Positions 1 to 10,616 of a DNA stretch of 64,000 bases are shown one piece after another; position 1 is the first letter of the stretch; the number at the start of each line of letters is the position of its first letter. The stretch covers positions 62,001 to 126,000 of the forward strand of contig NC_018239.1 in assembly GCF_000227135.1 (NCBI RefSeq), written 5' to 3'. Made by a program: the position numbers and the translations under genes. The notes beneath the pieces are model-generated. The model was not told where the DNA came from. It made no database searches and worked only from the letters and a program-made list of their open reading frames with translations. Origin of the DNA: Leishmania donovani. Taxonomy: Eukaryota; Euglenozoa; Kinetoplastea; Trypanosomatida; Trypanosomatidae.

Positions 1-1001
1 GCGAGGGCTGGTCGGCGTGTGCCGATGTGGAGGGCGCAGGGCCAAAGTCGCAGGGCAGGCCCGCTGTCGCTTCCCTTTCGAGGGGCACAGCGGAGACGGT
101 GCAGTCGCCGGCGCTTTCTCCACCACCAACTCTTCCAACGGCCGCTGTGTCCGTGAGTGGCGACCGCCTGTACGAGAACTGGGTGATGCTGAACGACTCC
201 AGCGTGCAGACCGTTGAGCCGGACACAATGCGCCACCTCCTGCACGGGCGCGGCGGCGGTGTCTACTCTGCCTCGGAGACGCCGTACATTATCTTGTACG
301 AGAAGTTGCCTTTGGCCTCCGAAGGGACGGCGGTGCGCGACGCTCTGCTAGAGGATGAGGAGGCGACAGATAAGCGCGTGGCTGGTGCTGCGCTGTGGGA
401 GACCCACCATGCCTCGGTAGGCGCTTCCGGCGTCACCTCCGTCGGTGACACGAGCAGCAAGCCGGTTCAGTTTGCCCGTGAAGTGCTACAGATCTTTAAC
501 GCGCGGCTGAAGGATGAGGTCGCGCACAACGCCGCTCTCAGCGAGGCGCCACGAACGGCAGATGGGCATGGCTTCACCTCCACAAAAAGCAGCGAAGCAA
601 GCTCGCGGCCTACGCCGGTGGGAACGGTGGTACATCAGGGGTCGTCTGCCACGGCTTGGAGAACCATTGTCGCCCGGTCATCGTGGTCTCGCGCGACCGG
701 TGTTGGCGACGCAGCTCGTGCAGCAGCAGTCAAGGCCTCCCTCACTGATGCGAGCAAGGTCATACCAACATGCTTTAAGGGCACCGGCAGCGTTGGTCGT
801 CCTTCGGCGTCGCACCGGCCGCGTCGGCTAATGTCCACGGTCAAGTACGCCAAACTCCCCCGCAGCAAGCGCTACAACGGCAATCTCAACCGTCACAGCA
901 CACAGGAGCACCGCCATCGTGGCGGCACGGCCGCACGCAGCTCAAGTGGCAGCGGCGCAGGCTCAGACGCCGATGACGAGCAGGACGAGCCTCGCAGCTA
1001 G
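1..1001 (+). CDS. Ubiquitin-specific protease (family C19), 3' end only
   Basis: The frame beginning at base 3 is open from the window edge to the TAG at 999-1001, so this is the C-terminal part of a longer gene. Around 150-300 the protein reads GDRLYENWVMLNDSSVQTVE and then a Gly-rich turn followed by PYIILYEKL. This is the last block of the USP fold: the W..NDS.V strand that follows the catalytic His box, and the terminal ILxYE strand. The catalytic Cys and His boxes must lie upstream of the window. After the domain come about 230 residues of Ser/Thr/Ala-rich sequence with a basic patch and an acidic tail (DADDEQDE), without recognisable domains. The expected role is removal of ubiquitin from protein substrates. 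The family assignment rests on one short block and so is good but not certain. Confidence 0.75.
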   Translation, partial: EGWSACADVEGAGPKSQGRPAVASLSRGTAETVQSPALSPPPTLPTAAVSVSGDRLYENWVMLNDSSVQTVEPDTMRHLLHGRGGGVYSASETPYIILYEKLPLASEGTAVRDALLEDEEATDKRVAGAALWETHHASVGASGVTSVGDTSSKPVQFAREVLQIFNARLKDEVAHNAALSEAPRTADGHGFTSTKSSEASSRPTPVGTVVHQGSSATAWRTIVARSSWSRATGVGDAARAAAVKASLTDASKVIPTCFKGTGSVGRPSASHRPRRLMSTVKYAKLPRSKRYNGNLNRHSTQEHRHRGGTAARSSSGSGAGSDADDEQDEPRS

Positions 1002-1474
1002 CAGTGGAGAGTGCCCATGCTGCCACGCACGCGCCGGTGAGCCGCACGTGCACGTGCGTGTGCGGTTGGGGGAGGAGAGGGGGGCGACCACCGGCGTACA
1101 AGGTTTAAGTTTTTTTTTGTGCCTGTTCTCAGTGATGCACATCGAACATGAAATGCCGACGAGAAGGCAGGTGCGAGGCGGGGGAGGGGGAGGGGCACGC
1201 ACGCGAGGCTAATACACGAGATGGAGGTTGGTGCCTTGGGTATCGTTACGGAGCCACTCTCTCTTCGACTGGTCCGGCTCTACACAGTCACGCGGGAGCA
1301 TGTCGTGTTGTTGCTGGCCAGAACCACACATGCGAATGTGCCGCGCTTGAAGCGATAGTCTCTCTTCACCTGAATGCTCATCTAAGCCCCGCCCGGCCTC
1401 CTTTTTCTCTCTCTCTCGCTATCCTGTCCTCCTCCTGCGTGACCGTCCATGCTCGCCACTGGAGATCGGCTCGT

Positions 1475-1997
1475 TCCTTGCATGTTTCTTCTGTCCTCGC
1501 CACCCCTCCCTCGATGATGCCGGGGCGCCTAACCGTCGTGTCACAGGGCCCGGCACCCCGCTCTTCGGTGTCGAGGGAGATAGGCGGGAAGAGATGCATT
1601 ACGAGCCGATCGCACGGCGCACGCGTGCGACGCATGCGGCATTGCATCTCCTCCATCCGACCGTGCGAGCCGATGAGGTGCAGGCGCCGGAAGTGTGACG
1701 CGAGCACCCCCGAAGGGCCGCGCCGAGTCCTCCAGGCTCCAGTGGGGAGAGCCTCCAAGTCATATTCTAGGATGCCGCAGCTGGAGGCAGCTCAGGGCGG
1801 AGCAGGGCACACAGGCAGGGTGCAGGGTCTTCGAGGGCCCAGCCCTGAGGCTGCCCAGCATCGTCCCTGAGCTCATCCGGCATATCACCTTGGCCATCCC
1901 CTATCACCCGCGCGACAGACGTCGGTCGTGGGCGGTGGGTGTGCATGCGCACAGTTATGGGCTTGCTCCGTGGTAGAGTGCACACGCTGCGTGAGCC
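1475..1997 (+). mobile_element. SIDER-like degenerate retroposon, internally deleted copy
   Basis: This block is nearly identical to 46221-46939. The left part (1475-1581) matches 46221-46328, and the right part (1595-1997) matches 46533-46939 with only scattered substitutions. The copy at 46 kb carries about 204 extra bases between these parts, where this copy has 13. No long coding frame survives, the length is about 520 bp, and it sits in the presumed 3' UTR of the protease gene. Size, position and dispersed occurrence fit the Leishmania SIDER family of ingi/L1Tc-derived elements, which are known to destabilise or regulate mRNAs from 3' UTRs. The family name is from recognition of the sequence type, not from a search. 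Which strand is the element's sense strand is not certain. Confidence 0.7.
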
Positions 1998-2063
1998 ACA
2001 GCAATATCCGCTCGTCCTTCCCCCTCTCTGTGTTTCTCTGTCCTGCGATGCTGCTGTGGCTTG

Positions 2064-2098
2064 GCACGCACGCACGCACGCACGCACGCGCGCGCGCG
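2064..2098. repeat. Short (GCAC)n/(GC)n tandem run
   Basis: About six GCAC units run into an alternating GC tail of about 10 bases. It is purine-pyrimidine alternating throughout and so potentially Z-DNA-prone. Confidence 0.8.
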
Positions 2099-3320
2099 TT
2101 GCCGACTGATGACTGCGTGCGCCCTCTGCGTCGCTCCCACTCCGCCTTCAACACTCACGCGCTTTTCCTTCCTCGTCTTCTCTTTGCCATCGCACGCATA
2201 CACATGCTGGCCCGGCCAGAGGTTCGCAAGCGGGTAGTGTCGATCTCCTCTGTCTCTCACGTGAGGAAGTGCGGGACGCTTCACGGACAGTGGAGACCTA
2301 CACACCGACATAGGAAAACACAATCTGACAGCCGCACGTACACGACTTCGGCTTCTTTCGCCCTCACGTGCGGGTTTCCTGTCGTCACGTAGCTCACAAA
2401 ATTCAGCCCCGGCACTCCGTGTTTCATCCTCCGCGCCTGCGCTCCGTCTTCTGCGTACACGTCGTTCACGCGCCCACCCACACGCACGCGGCTCATATAC
2501 GCGTCACCTCGTGGGCTCCTCTTGCCGGCGTCGAAACCTTCGTTCGCTGTGCTCTCGCCTTCCCCCCATCGACCTCTTCTTCGCGCATCTTTTAAAAGTG
2601 GAGGGCGTTGCACACGTTTGTGTGCGTGCTCGTGTGCTTGTGTGTAATCTCTCGCTGTTTTACTGAGCAGACATCCTCTGCGTTCTCTCCGGCTCCTACA
2701 TCCCTTGATCCCTTCTCCGCCTCCTGCTCATCTTCCACGTTGGACGCACTCGTTGATCGTGTATCACCGTCCAGCTATCTCCCGTGCACAGACTGCTGCG
2801 ATTCTATTTCGCCTACCTTTCCTCTCTTTTCGTTGGTTTTGTGTGTCGCTCCGTGTTCCGCCCACCCCCCGCTCGCTTTCGCGGTTTGCAACGACCTCTT
2901 GTGCGTTCGTTCTGCGCAGGAGTGTGTGTGTGTGTGGGAAGGGGGGAGGGGCGGTGCGTCGGGGTCGATCTCCTCCTGCTCCCTTCTCTCTGTCTCTGCC
3001 TCTGTCTGTCGGCGTGTGCCGTTCGCGTTGCGGGTGTTCGTTGATCTTTTCCCTCCTCTGACGCCCACGAGCGTCTCCGTTCTCCTCGCCGTCGGTATTG
3101 CCTTCCGTACTGCCTCACGCACCAATACCCGCATCTCTCGCCACACCGTCTCTCTTGTCGTTGTTGTGTGCGCCTCTGTGTGTGTGTGCGTGTGTGTCCG
3201 TCTGTCTCTGTCGTCTCTTCGTCTTCCCCCTTTCTTTCATTCATATAATCGTAGCCCGCCTTGCCGCTTCTGCTGCTGATACGGGTGGTGCTGCATCATC
3301 ATTCCCACGACTACTACTGC

Positions 3321-3383
3321 TGTTATTTTCCTTGTCCATCCCCCTTTCCCTGTGTCTGTGTGTGTGTGTGTTGCGCTGTGCAG
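3321..3383 (+). promoter_or_regulatory. Probable trans-splice acceptor for the 3590 gene
   Basis: A C/T-rich tract (about 3321-3355) and a short TG run lead to GTGCAG, with AG at 3382-3383. This would give a 5' UTR of about 206 nt before the ATG at 3590. Another possible tract lies at 3220-3240 with AG at 3253-3254. Confidence 0.4.
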
Positions 3384-3589
3384 GAGTGGGGAGGGGGGCA
3401 ACACTCACGCGCACCGTTTTGATCTCCGAACGTTTACATGCAGATCGGCATGTCGCACTCGTCGGGCGAACCTCCTCTGCCTCCTCGCCGCCTCGCGTCC
3501 CCCGCCTCTGATCGATTCGGCCCACTTCTGTGTGCGTGCTCGCCATTACGTGCGTACTGTGCTCTCCTGCCCGTCTGTCGCCGTCTATC

Positions 3590-6500
3590 ATGCCGCTGAC
3601 GCAGTCGCCGTCCCACACCCTGCCTGCCGCAGGCAGCGGCGGCGACAAGGAGGACGAAGCGGCAAAGACCTGCATGGCGCCGGAGCGGACGTCGCGGGTG
3701 CGAGCCTGCCCATCACTCCGCTCTGCCAGCGGTGCGACAGCCGATCCCGACACCTCTGCGGCAACTTCGGAAGTGGTCGGCGGAGACGGTGAAGCTGAGT
3801 TCAGTGATGTCGAAAACCAAATCGTCTCGGGCACGCAGGATCATGCGCTCCTGCTGCCCCGGCTGTCGTCCTCGATCAGCATTACTGGCTCGGCATCGTC
3901 GCTCCTGCGACGCCATCTATCTTCCTTCTTTAGCGGTGGCGGCAGCACCAGAACTGCCGCCAGAGGCGACGCCAGTAGCAGTATGGCGGCACCGGATCGC
4001 ACTTCGTCTTCCTCCCAAGAAGCCACCACTGCGAATTCGGAGGTGGATGGAAAGCCGCTCGAGCGACCGCTGGGCTACAGCATCAACTCGACCGCCGCTG
4101 GCGACTCCGCATTGGCGCCATCGCGTTCCTCGGTCCAGGGCCGAAGTGTCTCCAGCGTTAGCCATCGTCTTTATCGGGCCTACTCCCTCTTCTGGGCTGA
4201 TGCAACGGCGTCCTTGGCGTCGCCGTCGACGCTTCTGTGGGGCCCAACACGAACAGCCAGCGCGCCGCTGCCACTGAGCAGCAGCACTCGGGTTGGTCAC
4301 GAAGATGCTCCAGATGCAAGCATAGAAGCCGTCGTGGCGCACGTGGAGGCAGAGGACTGCTCAGAGTTGACGAGGGCAACCGCAGCGGCATCATCCGTGC
4401 CTCGAGCAAGGAAGGCAGCACGCGACGGCGGCACTGACGCCATCCCCCATCCCCGCATCGCGAGCGTCGAGCGAAACGGCTGCAGCACCTTTACGGAAGT
4501 CACTGCGAAGCAGTCGCCGATGCTGTCGATGCGCGGAGCTGCAGACTCATCCTCTGCTCTGGCCTTTGGCTGCACCCCGCCGGAAGACGTCTTTCGGCGC
4601 GAGGCGGTGGAGCAGCACGTCGGTGAGGACGAAAGCAGCTCATCGAATTTGAGGTTCTTCTCCTCCACTGCCACCCCCGGCATGCATCACGCGCTGTACG
4701 CCGTCCCGGGAGCGGAGCAGCACCGTTTCCCATCGGAAAGTGCAGACGACGCGGGTGACTCTCACCATTCCAGAGGTTGTAGCAGCGACAGCAAGCCGAG
4801 AGATGCCAGCCGCAAATATGTGGCGAAGGAGCGGAGGCCGGGTCGCTACCAGAGTAACGACTTCCACGGTGCAGCGCGATCGAGGAGCGGGGATGTCGAG
4901 TGTATCACTATGTCTTCTCTCGTCGCCCACGTAGCCGTGCCTCCAACTGTCCAGGCAGTGCTGCGGAACTCGGATGCCACCAAGGAGGAGCTGTGGATGG
5001 CACTGCGAACAGCCTGCCAGCAATGTGAAGTGCTTCAGCGTCGTCTCGCCCGAGCTGAGGGTGCGCTGGGCAACGAAGAGGAGGTCGAATGGACGGAGGG
5101 CGAGGTCGGGGCGACGGCTGAAGGGGGTGCGCTCGCGCACGTCACAGCCCACCGGCGCCGGAGCGGCAATGCGGGCAGGACGTCAAGGAGGCCCTGGCGC
5201 AGGCACGCCGATGACGAAGAGCGCATGGCTCCCAATGCTGGTGGCGCTGTCGAAGGCGTGAGTGAAGGGGAGAAGAGCATCGCATCTGAGCAGGCCGACT
5301 CAGGGCAGATGCGCAGCAGCACCGCTCCGCCGACTCCCACACGAACGGACCGCCAAGTCCACCCGGGACACCGAGCGCGGAGGCGCATTGCGGAGCTGGC
5401 CGCTGCTTCTTCTTCAGGCGCTGCTGCTGCCGTCGCGTCATCGACTCCCCCATTTCTGGTGTCTGCCCTGCCCGACGGAAGCACCAACGCTGCCGACTTG
5501 GACCCTCATTCCGGGCGTGGTGGTGGCACCGGTGACGCGTCTTCGGTGCTGCGCCATCGCGTGTCGGAGGCAATTCGCCGCGTCGAGGCGAAGCGAAATG
5601 GCCCGCTGCGCTCCCCGCACGCGCGCCAGTCACCCGAGACGCACACGCGCCCCAACAGCAGCGGTTTGGATGGGCCAACGAGCTCGCACGATGCCGATGA
5701 CACCACGCAAAACAGCAGCGACCACCTGCGTCTTTCCCTCTCGCCTCCACCGCAGCCTGAGGCTCATGGGAACTCCCACAGCACGTCCTCATCGGATCTG
5801 CAAGCTAGTGGTGCGCGGCACGTCCGTGTCGAGGATGACGCGCCACCTACTCTTGCACCAACTCCTGGGCTGACCGCGCATGACCCTCTGAGCCCGACCC
5901 GCATCGAGAGCGGCAGCTCATCCAGTGGTTCCGACGCAGGCGCTGCGCCGTTGCATGCGTCTAGGAATGAAGTCGTGGACAGTGGAGGTGAGACGGCTGG
6001 CCCTGGCGAGAGTGGCATCCTTGTCTCACCCACGCTTCCCGCGATCACCGAGGTTCAGGCAAAAGCCCCCGTCGCTCAAAACAGCTATAACTCCGCGGAG
6101 CGAGTGCGGCTGGTGCAGTCGCCACAGCAACAGCTTCACCGCCGTCATCGCGGTGCGTCGTTGGTGTCGCTTTACTCTGCTCCCGCAGCGCTCGACGAGA
6201 GCGTGCACTTCAACGGGCCGGCTACCGCGGCGGAAAGCCTGGCTACACTGCAAACAGCTGCAGCCTTCAAGCCGGCCAGCTGGCCGTCTAACGGTCTGCA
6301 GTCGAGCTACAGCGGTGGTCGAAGTGCCGGCTTCCATAGCCGCAGCCCACTCGCGTTCGGCAGCCCGACGCTGCCGAATACAACGCAGCATCGGTCGGGG
6401 TGGACAGCATCAACAGGCGCCAACGGTGCTTCCACGGCGGTCATCGCCAGTCATGTGACTCCTCTCAGCGGTACGCCGCCTAGTCTGCACTCGTCCGCTC

Positions 6501-6877
6501 TTTTCGGACTTCCGGCCCCTCCACGTAGTCCCCTCCGCAGTGAGTCAAGTATGTCGTCTGTCGAGCCGGCGTGGTTGCGACAGCAGCAGCAGCAGCAGCA
6601 GCACGCAACGGCGAAGGCGACTCCCTCCAGGGCCGCCGCCGCTGCGCGCATCTCTGCTGAAGCCAGCCAGCAGGGGTCTCTCTCGTCTACTCGATCGTGC
6701 AGCCCCAACAAGGCGGCTCTTTCGGCCGCCTCCGCGACACTGGAGATGCTCCGGCAGCTACAGCAGGAAGACGCGCCGGTGCCTCCGGTCACTGGCGACG
6801 ATCAGAAGGCAGCGCTGCGTCAGTGGAGACGCGAGGCAGCGGTGAAGAAGGGAAGCGGGACCGCGCCGATGTGCTAG
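3590..6877 (+). CDS. Hypothetical Ser/Ala-rich low-complexity protein, 1,095 aa
   Basis: This is an open frame of 1,095 codons from the ATG at 3590 to the TAG at 6875-6877. The frame stays open to 3530 but without an earlier ATG, so 3590 is the first start. No family was recognised. The protein is mostly disordered Ser/Ala/Gly/Arg/Thr-rich sequence. A short amphipathic, probably coiled-coil segment lies near residues 463-495 (QQCEVLQRRLARAEGAL). There is a run of about seven Gln from CAG codons near residue 998, and a second Leu/Gln-rich helical stretch near the C-terminus (LEMLRQLQQED). Sustained third-position GC over 3.3 kb supports a real gene. No signal peptide or membrane segment is evident. 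A cytoskeletal or signalling scaffold is possible, but nothing in the sequence shows function. Confidence 0.8.
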   Translation: MPLTQSPSHTLPAAGSGGDKEDEAAKTCMAPERTSRVRACPSLRSASGATADPDTSAATSEVVGGDGEAEFSDVENQIVSGTQDHALLLPRLSSSISITGSASSLLRRHLSSFFSGGGSTRTAARGDASSSMAAPDRTSSSSQEATTANSEVDGKPLERPLGYSINSTAAGDSALAPSRSSVQGRSVSSVSHRLYRAYSLFWADATASLASPSTLLWGPTRTASAPLPLSSSTRVGHEDAPDASIEAVVAHVEAEDCSELTRATAAASSVPRARKAARDGGTDAIPHPRIASVERNGCSTFTEVTAKQSPMLSMRGAADSSSALAFGCTPPEDVFRREAVEQHVGEDESSSSNLRFFSSTATPGMHHALYAVPGAEQHRFPSESADDAGDSHHSRGCSSDSKPRDASRKYVAKERRPGRYQSNDFHGAARSRSGDVECITMSSLVAHVAVPPTVQAVLRNSDATKEELWMALRTACQQCEVLQRRLARAEGALGNEEEVEWTEGEVGATAEGGALAHVTAHRRRSGNAGRTSRRPWRRHADDEERMAPNAGGAVEGVSEGEKSIASEQADSGQMRSSTAPPTPTRTDRQVHPGHRARRRIAELAAASSSGAAAAVASSTPPFLVSALPDGSTNAADLDPHSGRGGGTGDASSVLRHRVSEAIRRVEAKRNGPLRSPHARQSPETHTRPNSSGLDGPTSSHDADDTTQNSSDHLRLSLSPPPQPEAHGNSHSTSSSDLQASGARHVRVEDDAPPTLAPTPGLTAHDPLSPTRIESGSSSSGSDAGAAPLHASRNEVVDSGGETAGPGESGILVSPTLPAITEVQAKAPVAQNSYNSAERVRLVQSPQQQLHRRHRGASLVSLYSAPAALDESVHFNGPATAAESLATLQTAAAFKPASWPSNGLQSSYSGGRSAGFHSRSPLAFGSPTLPNTTQHRSGWTASTGANGASTAVIASHVTPLSGTPPSLHSSALFGLPAPPRSPLRSESSMSSVEPAWLRQQQQQQQHATAKATPSRAAAAARISAEASQQGSLSSTRSCSPNKAALSAASATLEMLRQLQQEDAPVPPVTGDDQKAALRQWRREAAVKKGSGTAPMC
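6581..6601 (+). repeat. CAG trinucleotide run encoding poly-Gln
   Basis: Seven uninterrupted CAG codons lie inside the 3590-6877 gene. The run is likely to vary in length between strains. Confidence 0.85.
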
Positions 6878-8609
6878 GCGACGCGGAAGCGTCGTGCAAC
6901 GTGACTTGGGGGCGAGTTTGCATCTGCCGACACACCTCTCTGCTGTGGGCCGAGGCGGGCGAGCTGTGTCGATCGGATCGATGCTGCGGCAAGGAAGAAC
7001 AATGAGGAAAGGCGCGCATATACGGGCGCACGCCTTCAACTCCTTTGCTTGCGTGCCGGTTGCCCATCTGCCCCCACTTCATGGAGGAGTGAGGGCAGCC
7101 TGCCAATCCGAAATATGCGCGCCGAGCACCACCCCACCCCTGTAGCGTCACTCGTATTTCTGCTCGGTGTGTCTCTTCTGCTGATGGGTGCGGCCAGACG
7201 CAGTTGTCTGCCGCCATGTCGGTGCGCGCAGGCCTTCTTGAAATTTTCGTCGTTTGGCTTTCTCTCTCTATATCCACCCCCCCCCCTGCGTCGCGTCGTT
7301 GCCTGTGCGTGGCGTGGTGCCCGGATGGGGGGATGCGGTCGCCGTGTTGGAGCCGCTCTTTTTTTTTTCGATGGGTGGGGCGGGGTGTGTCTGTGCTTAA
7401 CGCCGTGGCTCGAAGGCGGCTTTGAGGAGTCTTTCGTATGTTGTGCACGCTGCATCGACGCGCTGTGTATGTGCGTGTGTGTGCCCGCCTGCGTGAGTGT
7501 TTTGTCTTGCGTGTGCACGCGCCGTTGTTGCGCAGACGCTTTCTCTCGGTGTTTTTGCATGCGTGATGCGATCGCTCGATATGCTTCACCCCGTTCTGTG
7601 TACGCACGTGCGTGTTTGGGGGGAGGGAGAGGTTGTGTGGGCCGCTGAAGCAGTGCGACCCCCGGTCTTTAAGGGTGCCAGTGCGAGACAAGAAAAAAAA
7701 GACATCATCAAGCCTCTCTCTCTCATACCGGCGCTGATGCCTCACGGATTCTCAGCGCGTGTGCGCGCGCTCTTATATTGCTAGGATGGTCCTCAACCCA
7801 AAGAGCAATGAAAGTGGTGCAAGCATAACAAGGTATGGGCGGAGCTTAGCAGGTGGGGAGGGGCATCATTCACTTCCTTTCATCAGTGCCCTTTCACGGG
7901 GCCGGCGTGGTTGACGGTGGTGATAGCTTGTGCCGCTGCTGCAGCGACCGAGACGACGGCCCCCCCCCCCGTGCGCACTTTTCCCCTCATCTCACCTCCT
8001 TGCTCCTTCAGCGATCTCGGTTGAGGATGGGACTGCACAAAACGACTCTGGTGAGCCCGTGCATCGACGGAGAGGGCGCTCGGCATGCTCAGGCGGTGCC
8101 CACCCTCTCCCTGGCACCTCGTGGCGAAGGCGCAGAGTTTGTAAGACCGGTGCAGCACTCGCGTCATGCGCGGACGCCGTCCCATGATCGCCTCCCCAGC
8201 AGCTCTCTCTCTCTCTGCGCGTTGCACTCCTTCCCTCCCTTCTCCCTCTCGCGGCATCTTAACTTCGACTCCGTTGAACCGCGCATCACACTCGTACACC
8301 CACGCGCACGTCCACAGTGTCGCTTGTTTGGCTCCAGTACGCCTGCGTCGTTCTTCGTTGGACTTTTTGCTTGCCTTGCCCGCCCCCGCCCCCGCCCCTC
8401 GCCCTTTCCTGCCCCGTGAGGTGCAGCTCCACACCTCTTCTATCTATCTCTGCACGCAGCCCCCCCCCTCGTCCCCACCCCACCAGCGAGAGCAAGCGAG
8501 ACAGACAGCGTGCACCAGCGCTGTCGTTGTCAACACCTCGCATCAATCCAACGACAGCAGTGGCGCCCTGCAATCCCCCCTCCCCCACCGACATCCGCTC
8601 TCGAGCACC
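6878..8609. other. Intergenic region between the 3590 gene and RPT3
   Basis: No gene was supported. The left half (6878-7780) contains T/G-rich stretches, C runs (about 7276) and T runs (about 7360). The right half is pyrimidine-rich (8200-8260, 8380-8480) and presumably contains the splice acceptor for RPT3. The RPT3 frame remains open back to an in-frame ATG at 8166, but that part has UTR-like composition. Confidence 0.6.
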
Positions 8610-9845
8610 ATGGCCATCTCCAGCGTTGCATCCGTGTCCGCCACGAAGGCCTCTGCTCTTGCCGCCAAGAAGGCGGAGAAGGACGCGCATGCCAGTCGTT
8701 CTCTCTTCGAGGAGTACGAGCAGCTCAGCAAGGATATCAAGAACATACAGCTCAAGACGATGATCTGCAGGACCGAGACGCACCAGCTCATGAAGGAAGA
8801 GAGCGCGGCGAAGCAGGAGGTGAAGCGCATCCAGGCGGTGCCCCTCGTCCTCGGCAACTTCGTCGAGGTTGTGGACAGTGTCCGCGGTATCGTGAGCGGC
8901 ACGAGCGGCTCGCAGTATTTTGTGCGCATCCTTTCGACCCTCAACAAGGAGCACCTCAAGCCGAACGTCAGCGTCGGCCTGCACAAGAGCAGCAACGCCT
9001 GCGTGCAGCTGCTGCCGAGCGAAACGGACGCGACCATCACGCTGCTCAACTCGAGCGACAGACCCGACGTCACATACTCGGACGTGGGTGGTCTGGACAT
9101 GCAGAAGCAGGAGATTCGCGAGGCCGTGGAGCTGCCGCTGACCCACGCGGGCCTGTACGAGCAGATCGGTATTGACCCTCCGCGCGGTGTGCTGCTCTAC
9201 GGCCCGCCCGGCACCGGCAAGACCATGCTGGTGAAGGCCGTGGCGCGGCACACGAAGGCCTCCTTCATCCGCGTTGTCGGCAGCGAGTTTGTGCAGAAGT
9301 TCCTCGGCGAGGGCCCGCGCAAAGTGCGTGACGTGTTTCGTCTCGCCCGCGAGAACGCGCCATCCATCATCTTCATCGACGAGGTCGACTCCATCGCGAC
9401 CAAGCGTTTTGATGCTCAGACCGGCGCCGATCGTGAGGTGCAGCGTGTGCTTGTGGAGCTGCTTACCCAGATGGACGGCTTTGACCAGACAACCAACGTC
9501 AAGGTCATCATGGCCACAAACCGCTGGGACACGCTGGACCCCGCGCTGCTGCGCCCTGGTCGCCTCGACAGAAAGATCGAGTTCCCGTACCCTGACCGCC
9601 GCCAGAAGCGCCTCGTCTTCCAGGTATGCACGTCGAAGATGAACCTGTCGCCTGAAGTGGACCTCGAAGACTACGTGACTCGGCCGGAGAAGCTCAGCGG
9701 CGCCGACATCCAGTCCATCTGCCAGGAAGCGGGTATGCTGGCGGTGCGAAAGAATCGATACGTCATTCTGCCGCGCGACATCGAAAATGCGTACAGGACG
9801 GTGATTAAGAAGACTGGGGATGAGACGTACGACTTCTACTCGTGA
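8610..9845 (+). CDS. RPT3: 26S proteasome regulatory ATPase subunit RPT3
   Basis: The protein has 411 residues, the usual length for RPT3 (PSMC4/TBP7 orthologues). An N-terminal coiled coil (about 30-73) leads into the OB-like domain with the RPT3-typical VPLVLGNFVEVVD. The AAA+ module has Walker A GPPGTGKT (198-205), Walker B IIFIDE (253-258), and the arginine-finger block ALLRPGRLDRKIEFP. The RPT3-like signatures REAVELPLTH and RFDAQTGADREVQR distinguish it from RPT1/2/4/5/6. The C-terminus ends FYS, an HbYX-type tail that would dock into the alpha ring and open the 20S gate. It acts in the base of the 19S particle, unfolding ubiquitinated substrates. The ATG at 8610 was chosen because it matches family N-termini. 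An in-frame ATG at 8166 would add 148 low-complexity residues. Confidence 0.96.
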   Translation: MAISSVASVSATKASALAAKKAEKDAHASRSLFEEYEQLSKDIKNIQLKTMICRTETHQLMKEESAAKQEVKRIQAVPLVLGNFVEVVDSVRGIVSGTSGSQYFVRILSTLNKEHLKPNVSVGLHKSSNACVQLLPSETDATITLLNSSDRPDVTYSDVGGLDMQKQEIREAVELPLTHAGLYEQIGIDPPRGVLLYGPPGTGKTMLVKAVARHTKASFIRVVGSEFVQKFLGEGPRKVRDVFRLARENAPSIIFIDEVDSIATKRFDAQTGADREVQRVLVELLTQMDGFDQTTNVKVIMATNRWDTLDPALLRPGRLDRKIEFPYPDRRQKRLVFQVCTSKMNLSPEVDLEDYVTRPEKLSGADIQSICQEAGMLAVRKNRYVILPRDIENAYRTVIKKTGDETYDFYS

Positions 9846-10616
9846 AGCCTGCGTGTGCGTGTGTGTTCCATTCTGTATGTCGACCACCACCGCCACCACC
9901 ACCGCCAGCAGCAGCAGCGCCGCTGTGTGGGTGGCGGTTGCTGTGCCAAGGGTCGCCTCTCTTGTATATCCGTCTGTTTTGCCGACTCTCCACCCACCCC
10001 CACCACCGCCAACTCGTTGATGGGGGGGACAGGGGAGGGGGCGCATGTCGTGGCTGTTGTTGTGTCTGTGCACCGGACGTGAAGCCTACTCCTATCGGAG
10101 CGTCTATCCCTCTATGTATGTGTGTGTGTGTGTGTGTGGCTTTCGGCCGATGTGGTGGGCGCGGCACGCGTGCGTCGACTGTACCTCCATCAATGCTCAT
10201 GGAAGCGTGATGCGCGCGTGCAAGCGCTGCGCCCAGCTCATCCGCCGGTGTATAGGCGTAGAAGCATTGCCGCGATGCCCGTCGGCATCTGCTTGGCCGT
10301 GCCAACAGGCTCCTTACACCGGCGCCGCCGCGGCGGCCGTAGAGGGAGGACTGCCAAGCCCTTTCTCCCATGCCCCGCCGCCCACACCGGGCGCCCTGGT
10401 ATATGCTTGCGCTGGTGCACGCCCGGACCTCGAGAGCTCTTTGCTCTTCATCGGCGGCAGCCCATCCGGCCCACTTCCTCTCCATCCCGCTGTTTCGCTT
10501 CGCTGATTTCCGCTGCCTACACGGGCCCTTTCCTCGGCACCCCCCCGCTCACTACACGCACCGCACGTGACACCCGCGCACGCGCACACAGGCTCATCCA
10601 AGGATCGCTTCGCATC
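9846..10616. other. Intergenic region between RPT3 and glyoxalase II
   Basis: This holds CCACCA-rich and (TG)n microsatellite sequence (9881-9915, 10117-10138) and then a C/T-rich region near 10470-10560 that probably guides trans-splicing. An AG occurs at 10590-10591, close to the ATG. No other gene was seen. Confidence 0.6.

Larger units (their letters stand above)
1002..3589. other. Intergenic region: 3' UTR with SIDER copy, then pyrimidine-rich 5' flank
   Basis: There is no gene with coding character here. It holds a SIDER-like element (1475-1997), a GCAC/GC tandem run at 2064-2098, long C/T-rich stretches from about 2400 to 3360 with several (TG)n runs, and a probable splice acceptor near 3382. 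Open frames in the pyrimidine-rich part are stop-poor only because stop codons need purines. Confidence 0.7.

Noticed and set aside
2608..3279. 223-codon + strand frame rich in Ser, Leu, Val and Cys
   Set aside because: It lies in C/T- and TG-rich UTR sequence. It is stop-free because of base composition, with no coding signature.
6789..7745. 318-codon minus-strand frame in the spacer after the 3590 gene
   Set aside because: Its Arg/His/Thr-rich product is the complement of T/G-rich spacer and lacks any domain. It also opposes the direction of the transcription unit.
8286..10073. Long open frame of 595 codons on the minus strand over RPT3
   Set aside because: It mirrors the RPT3 gene. GC-rich codons on one strand leave stop-free antisense frames, and its product has no recognisable features.
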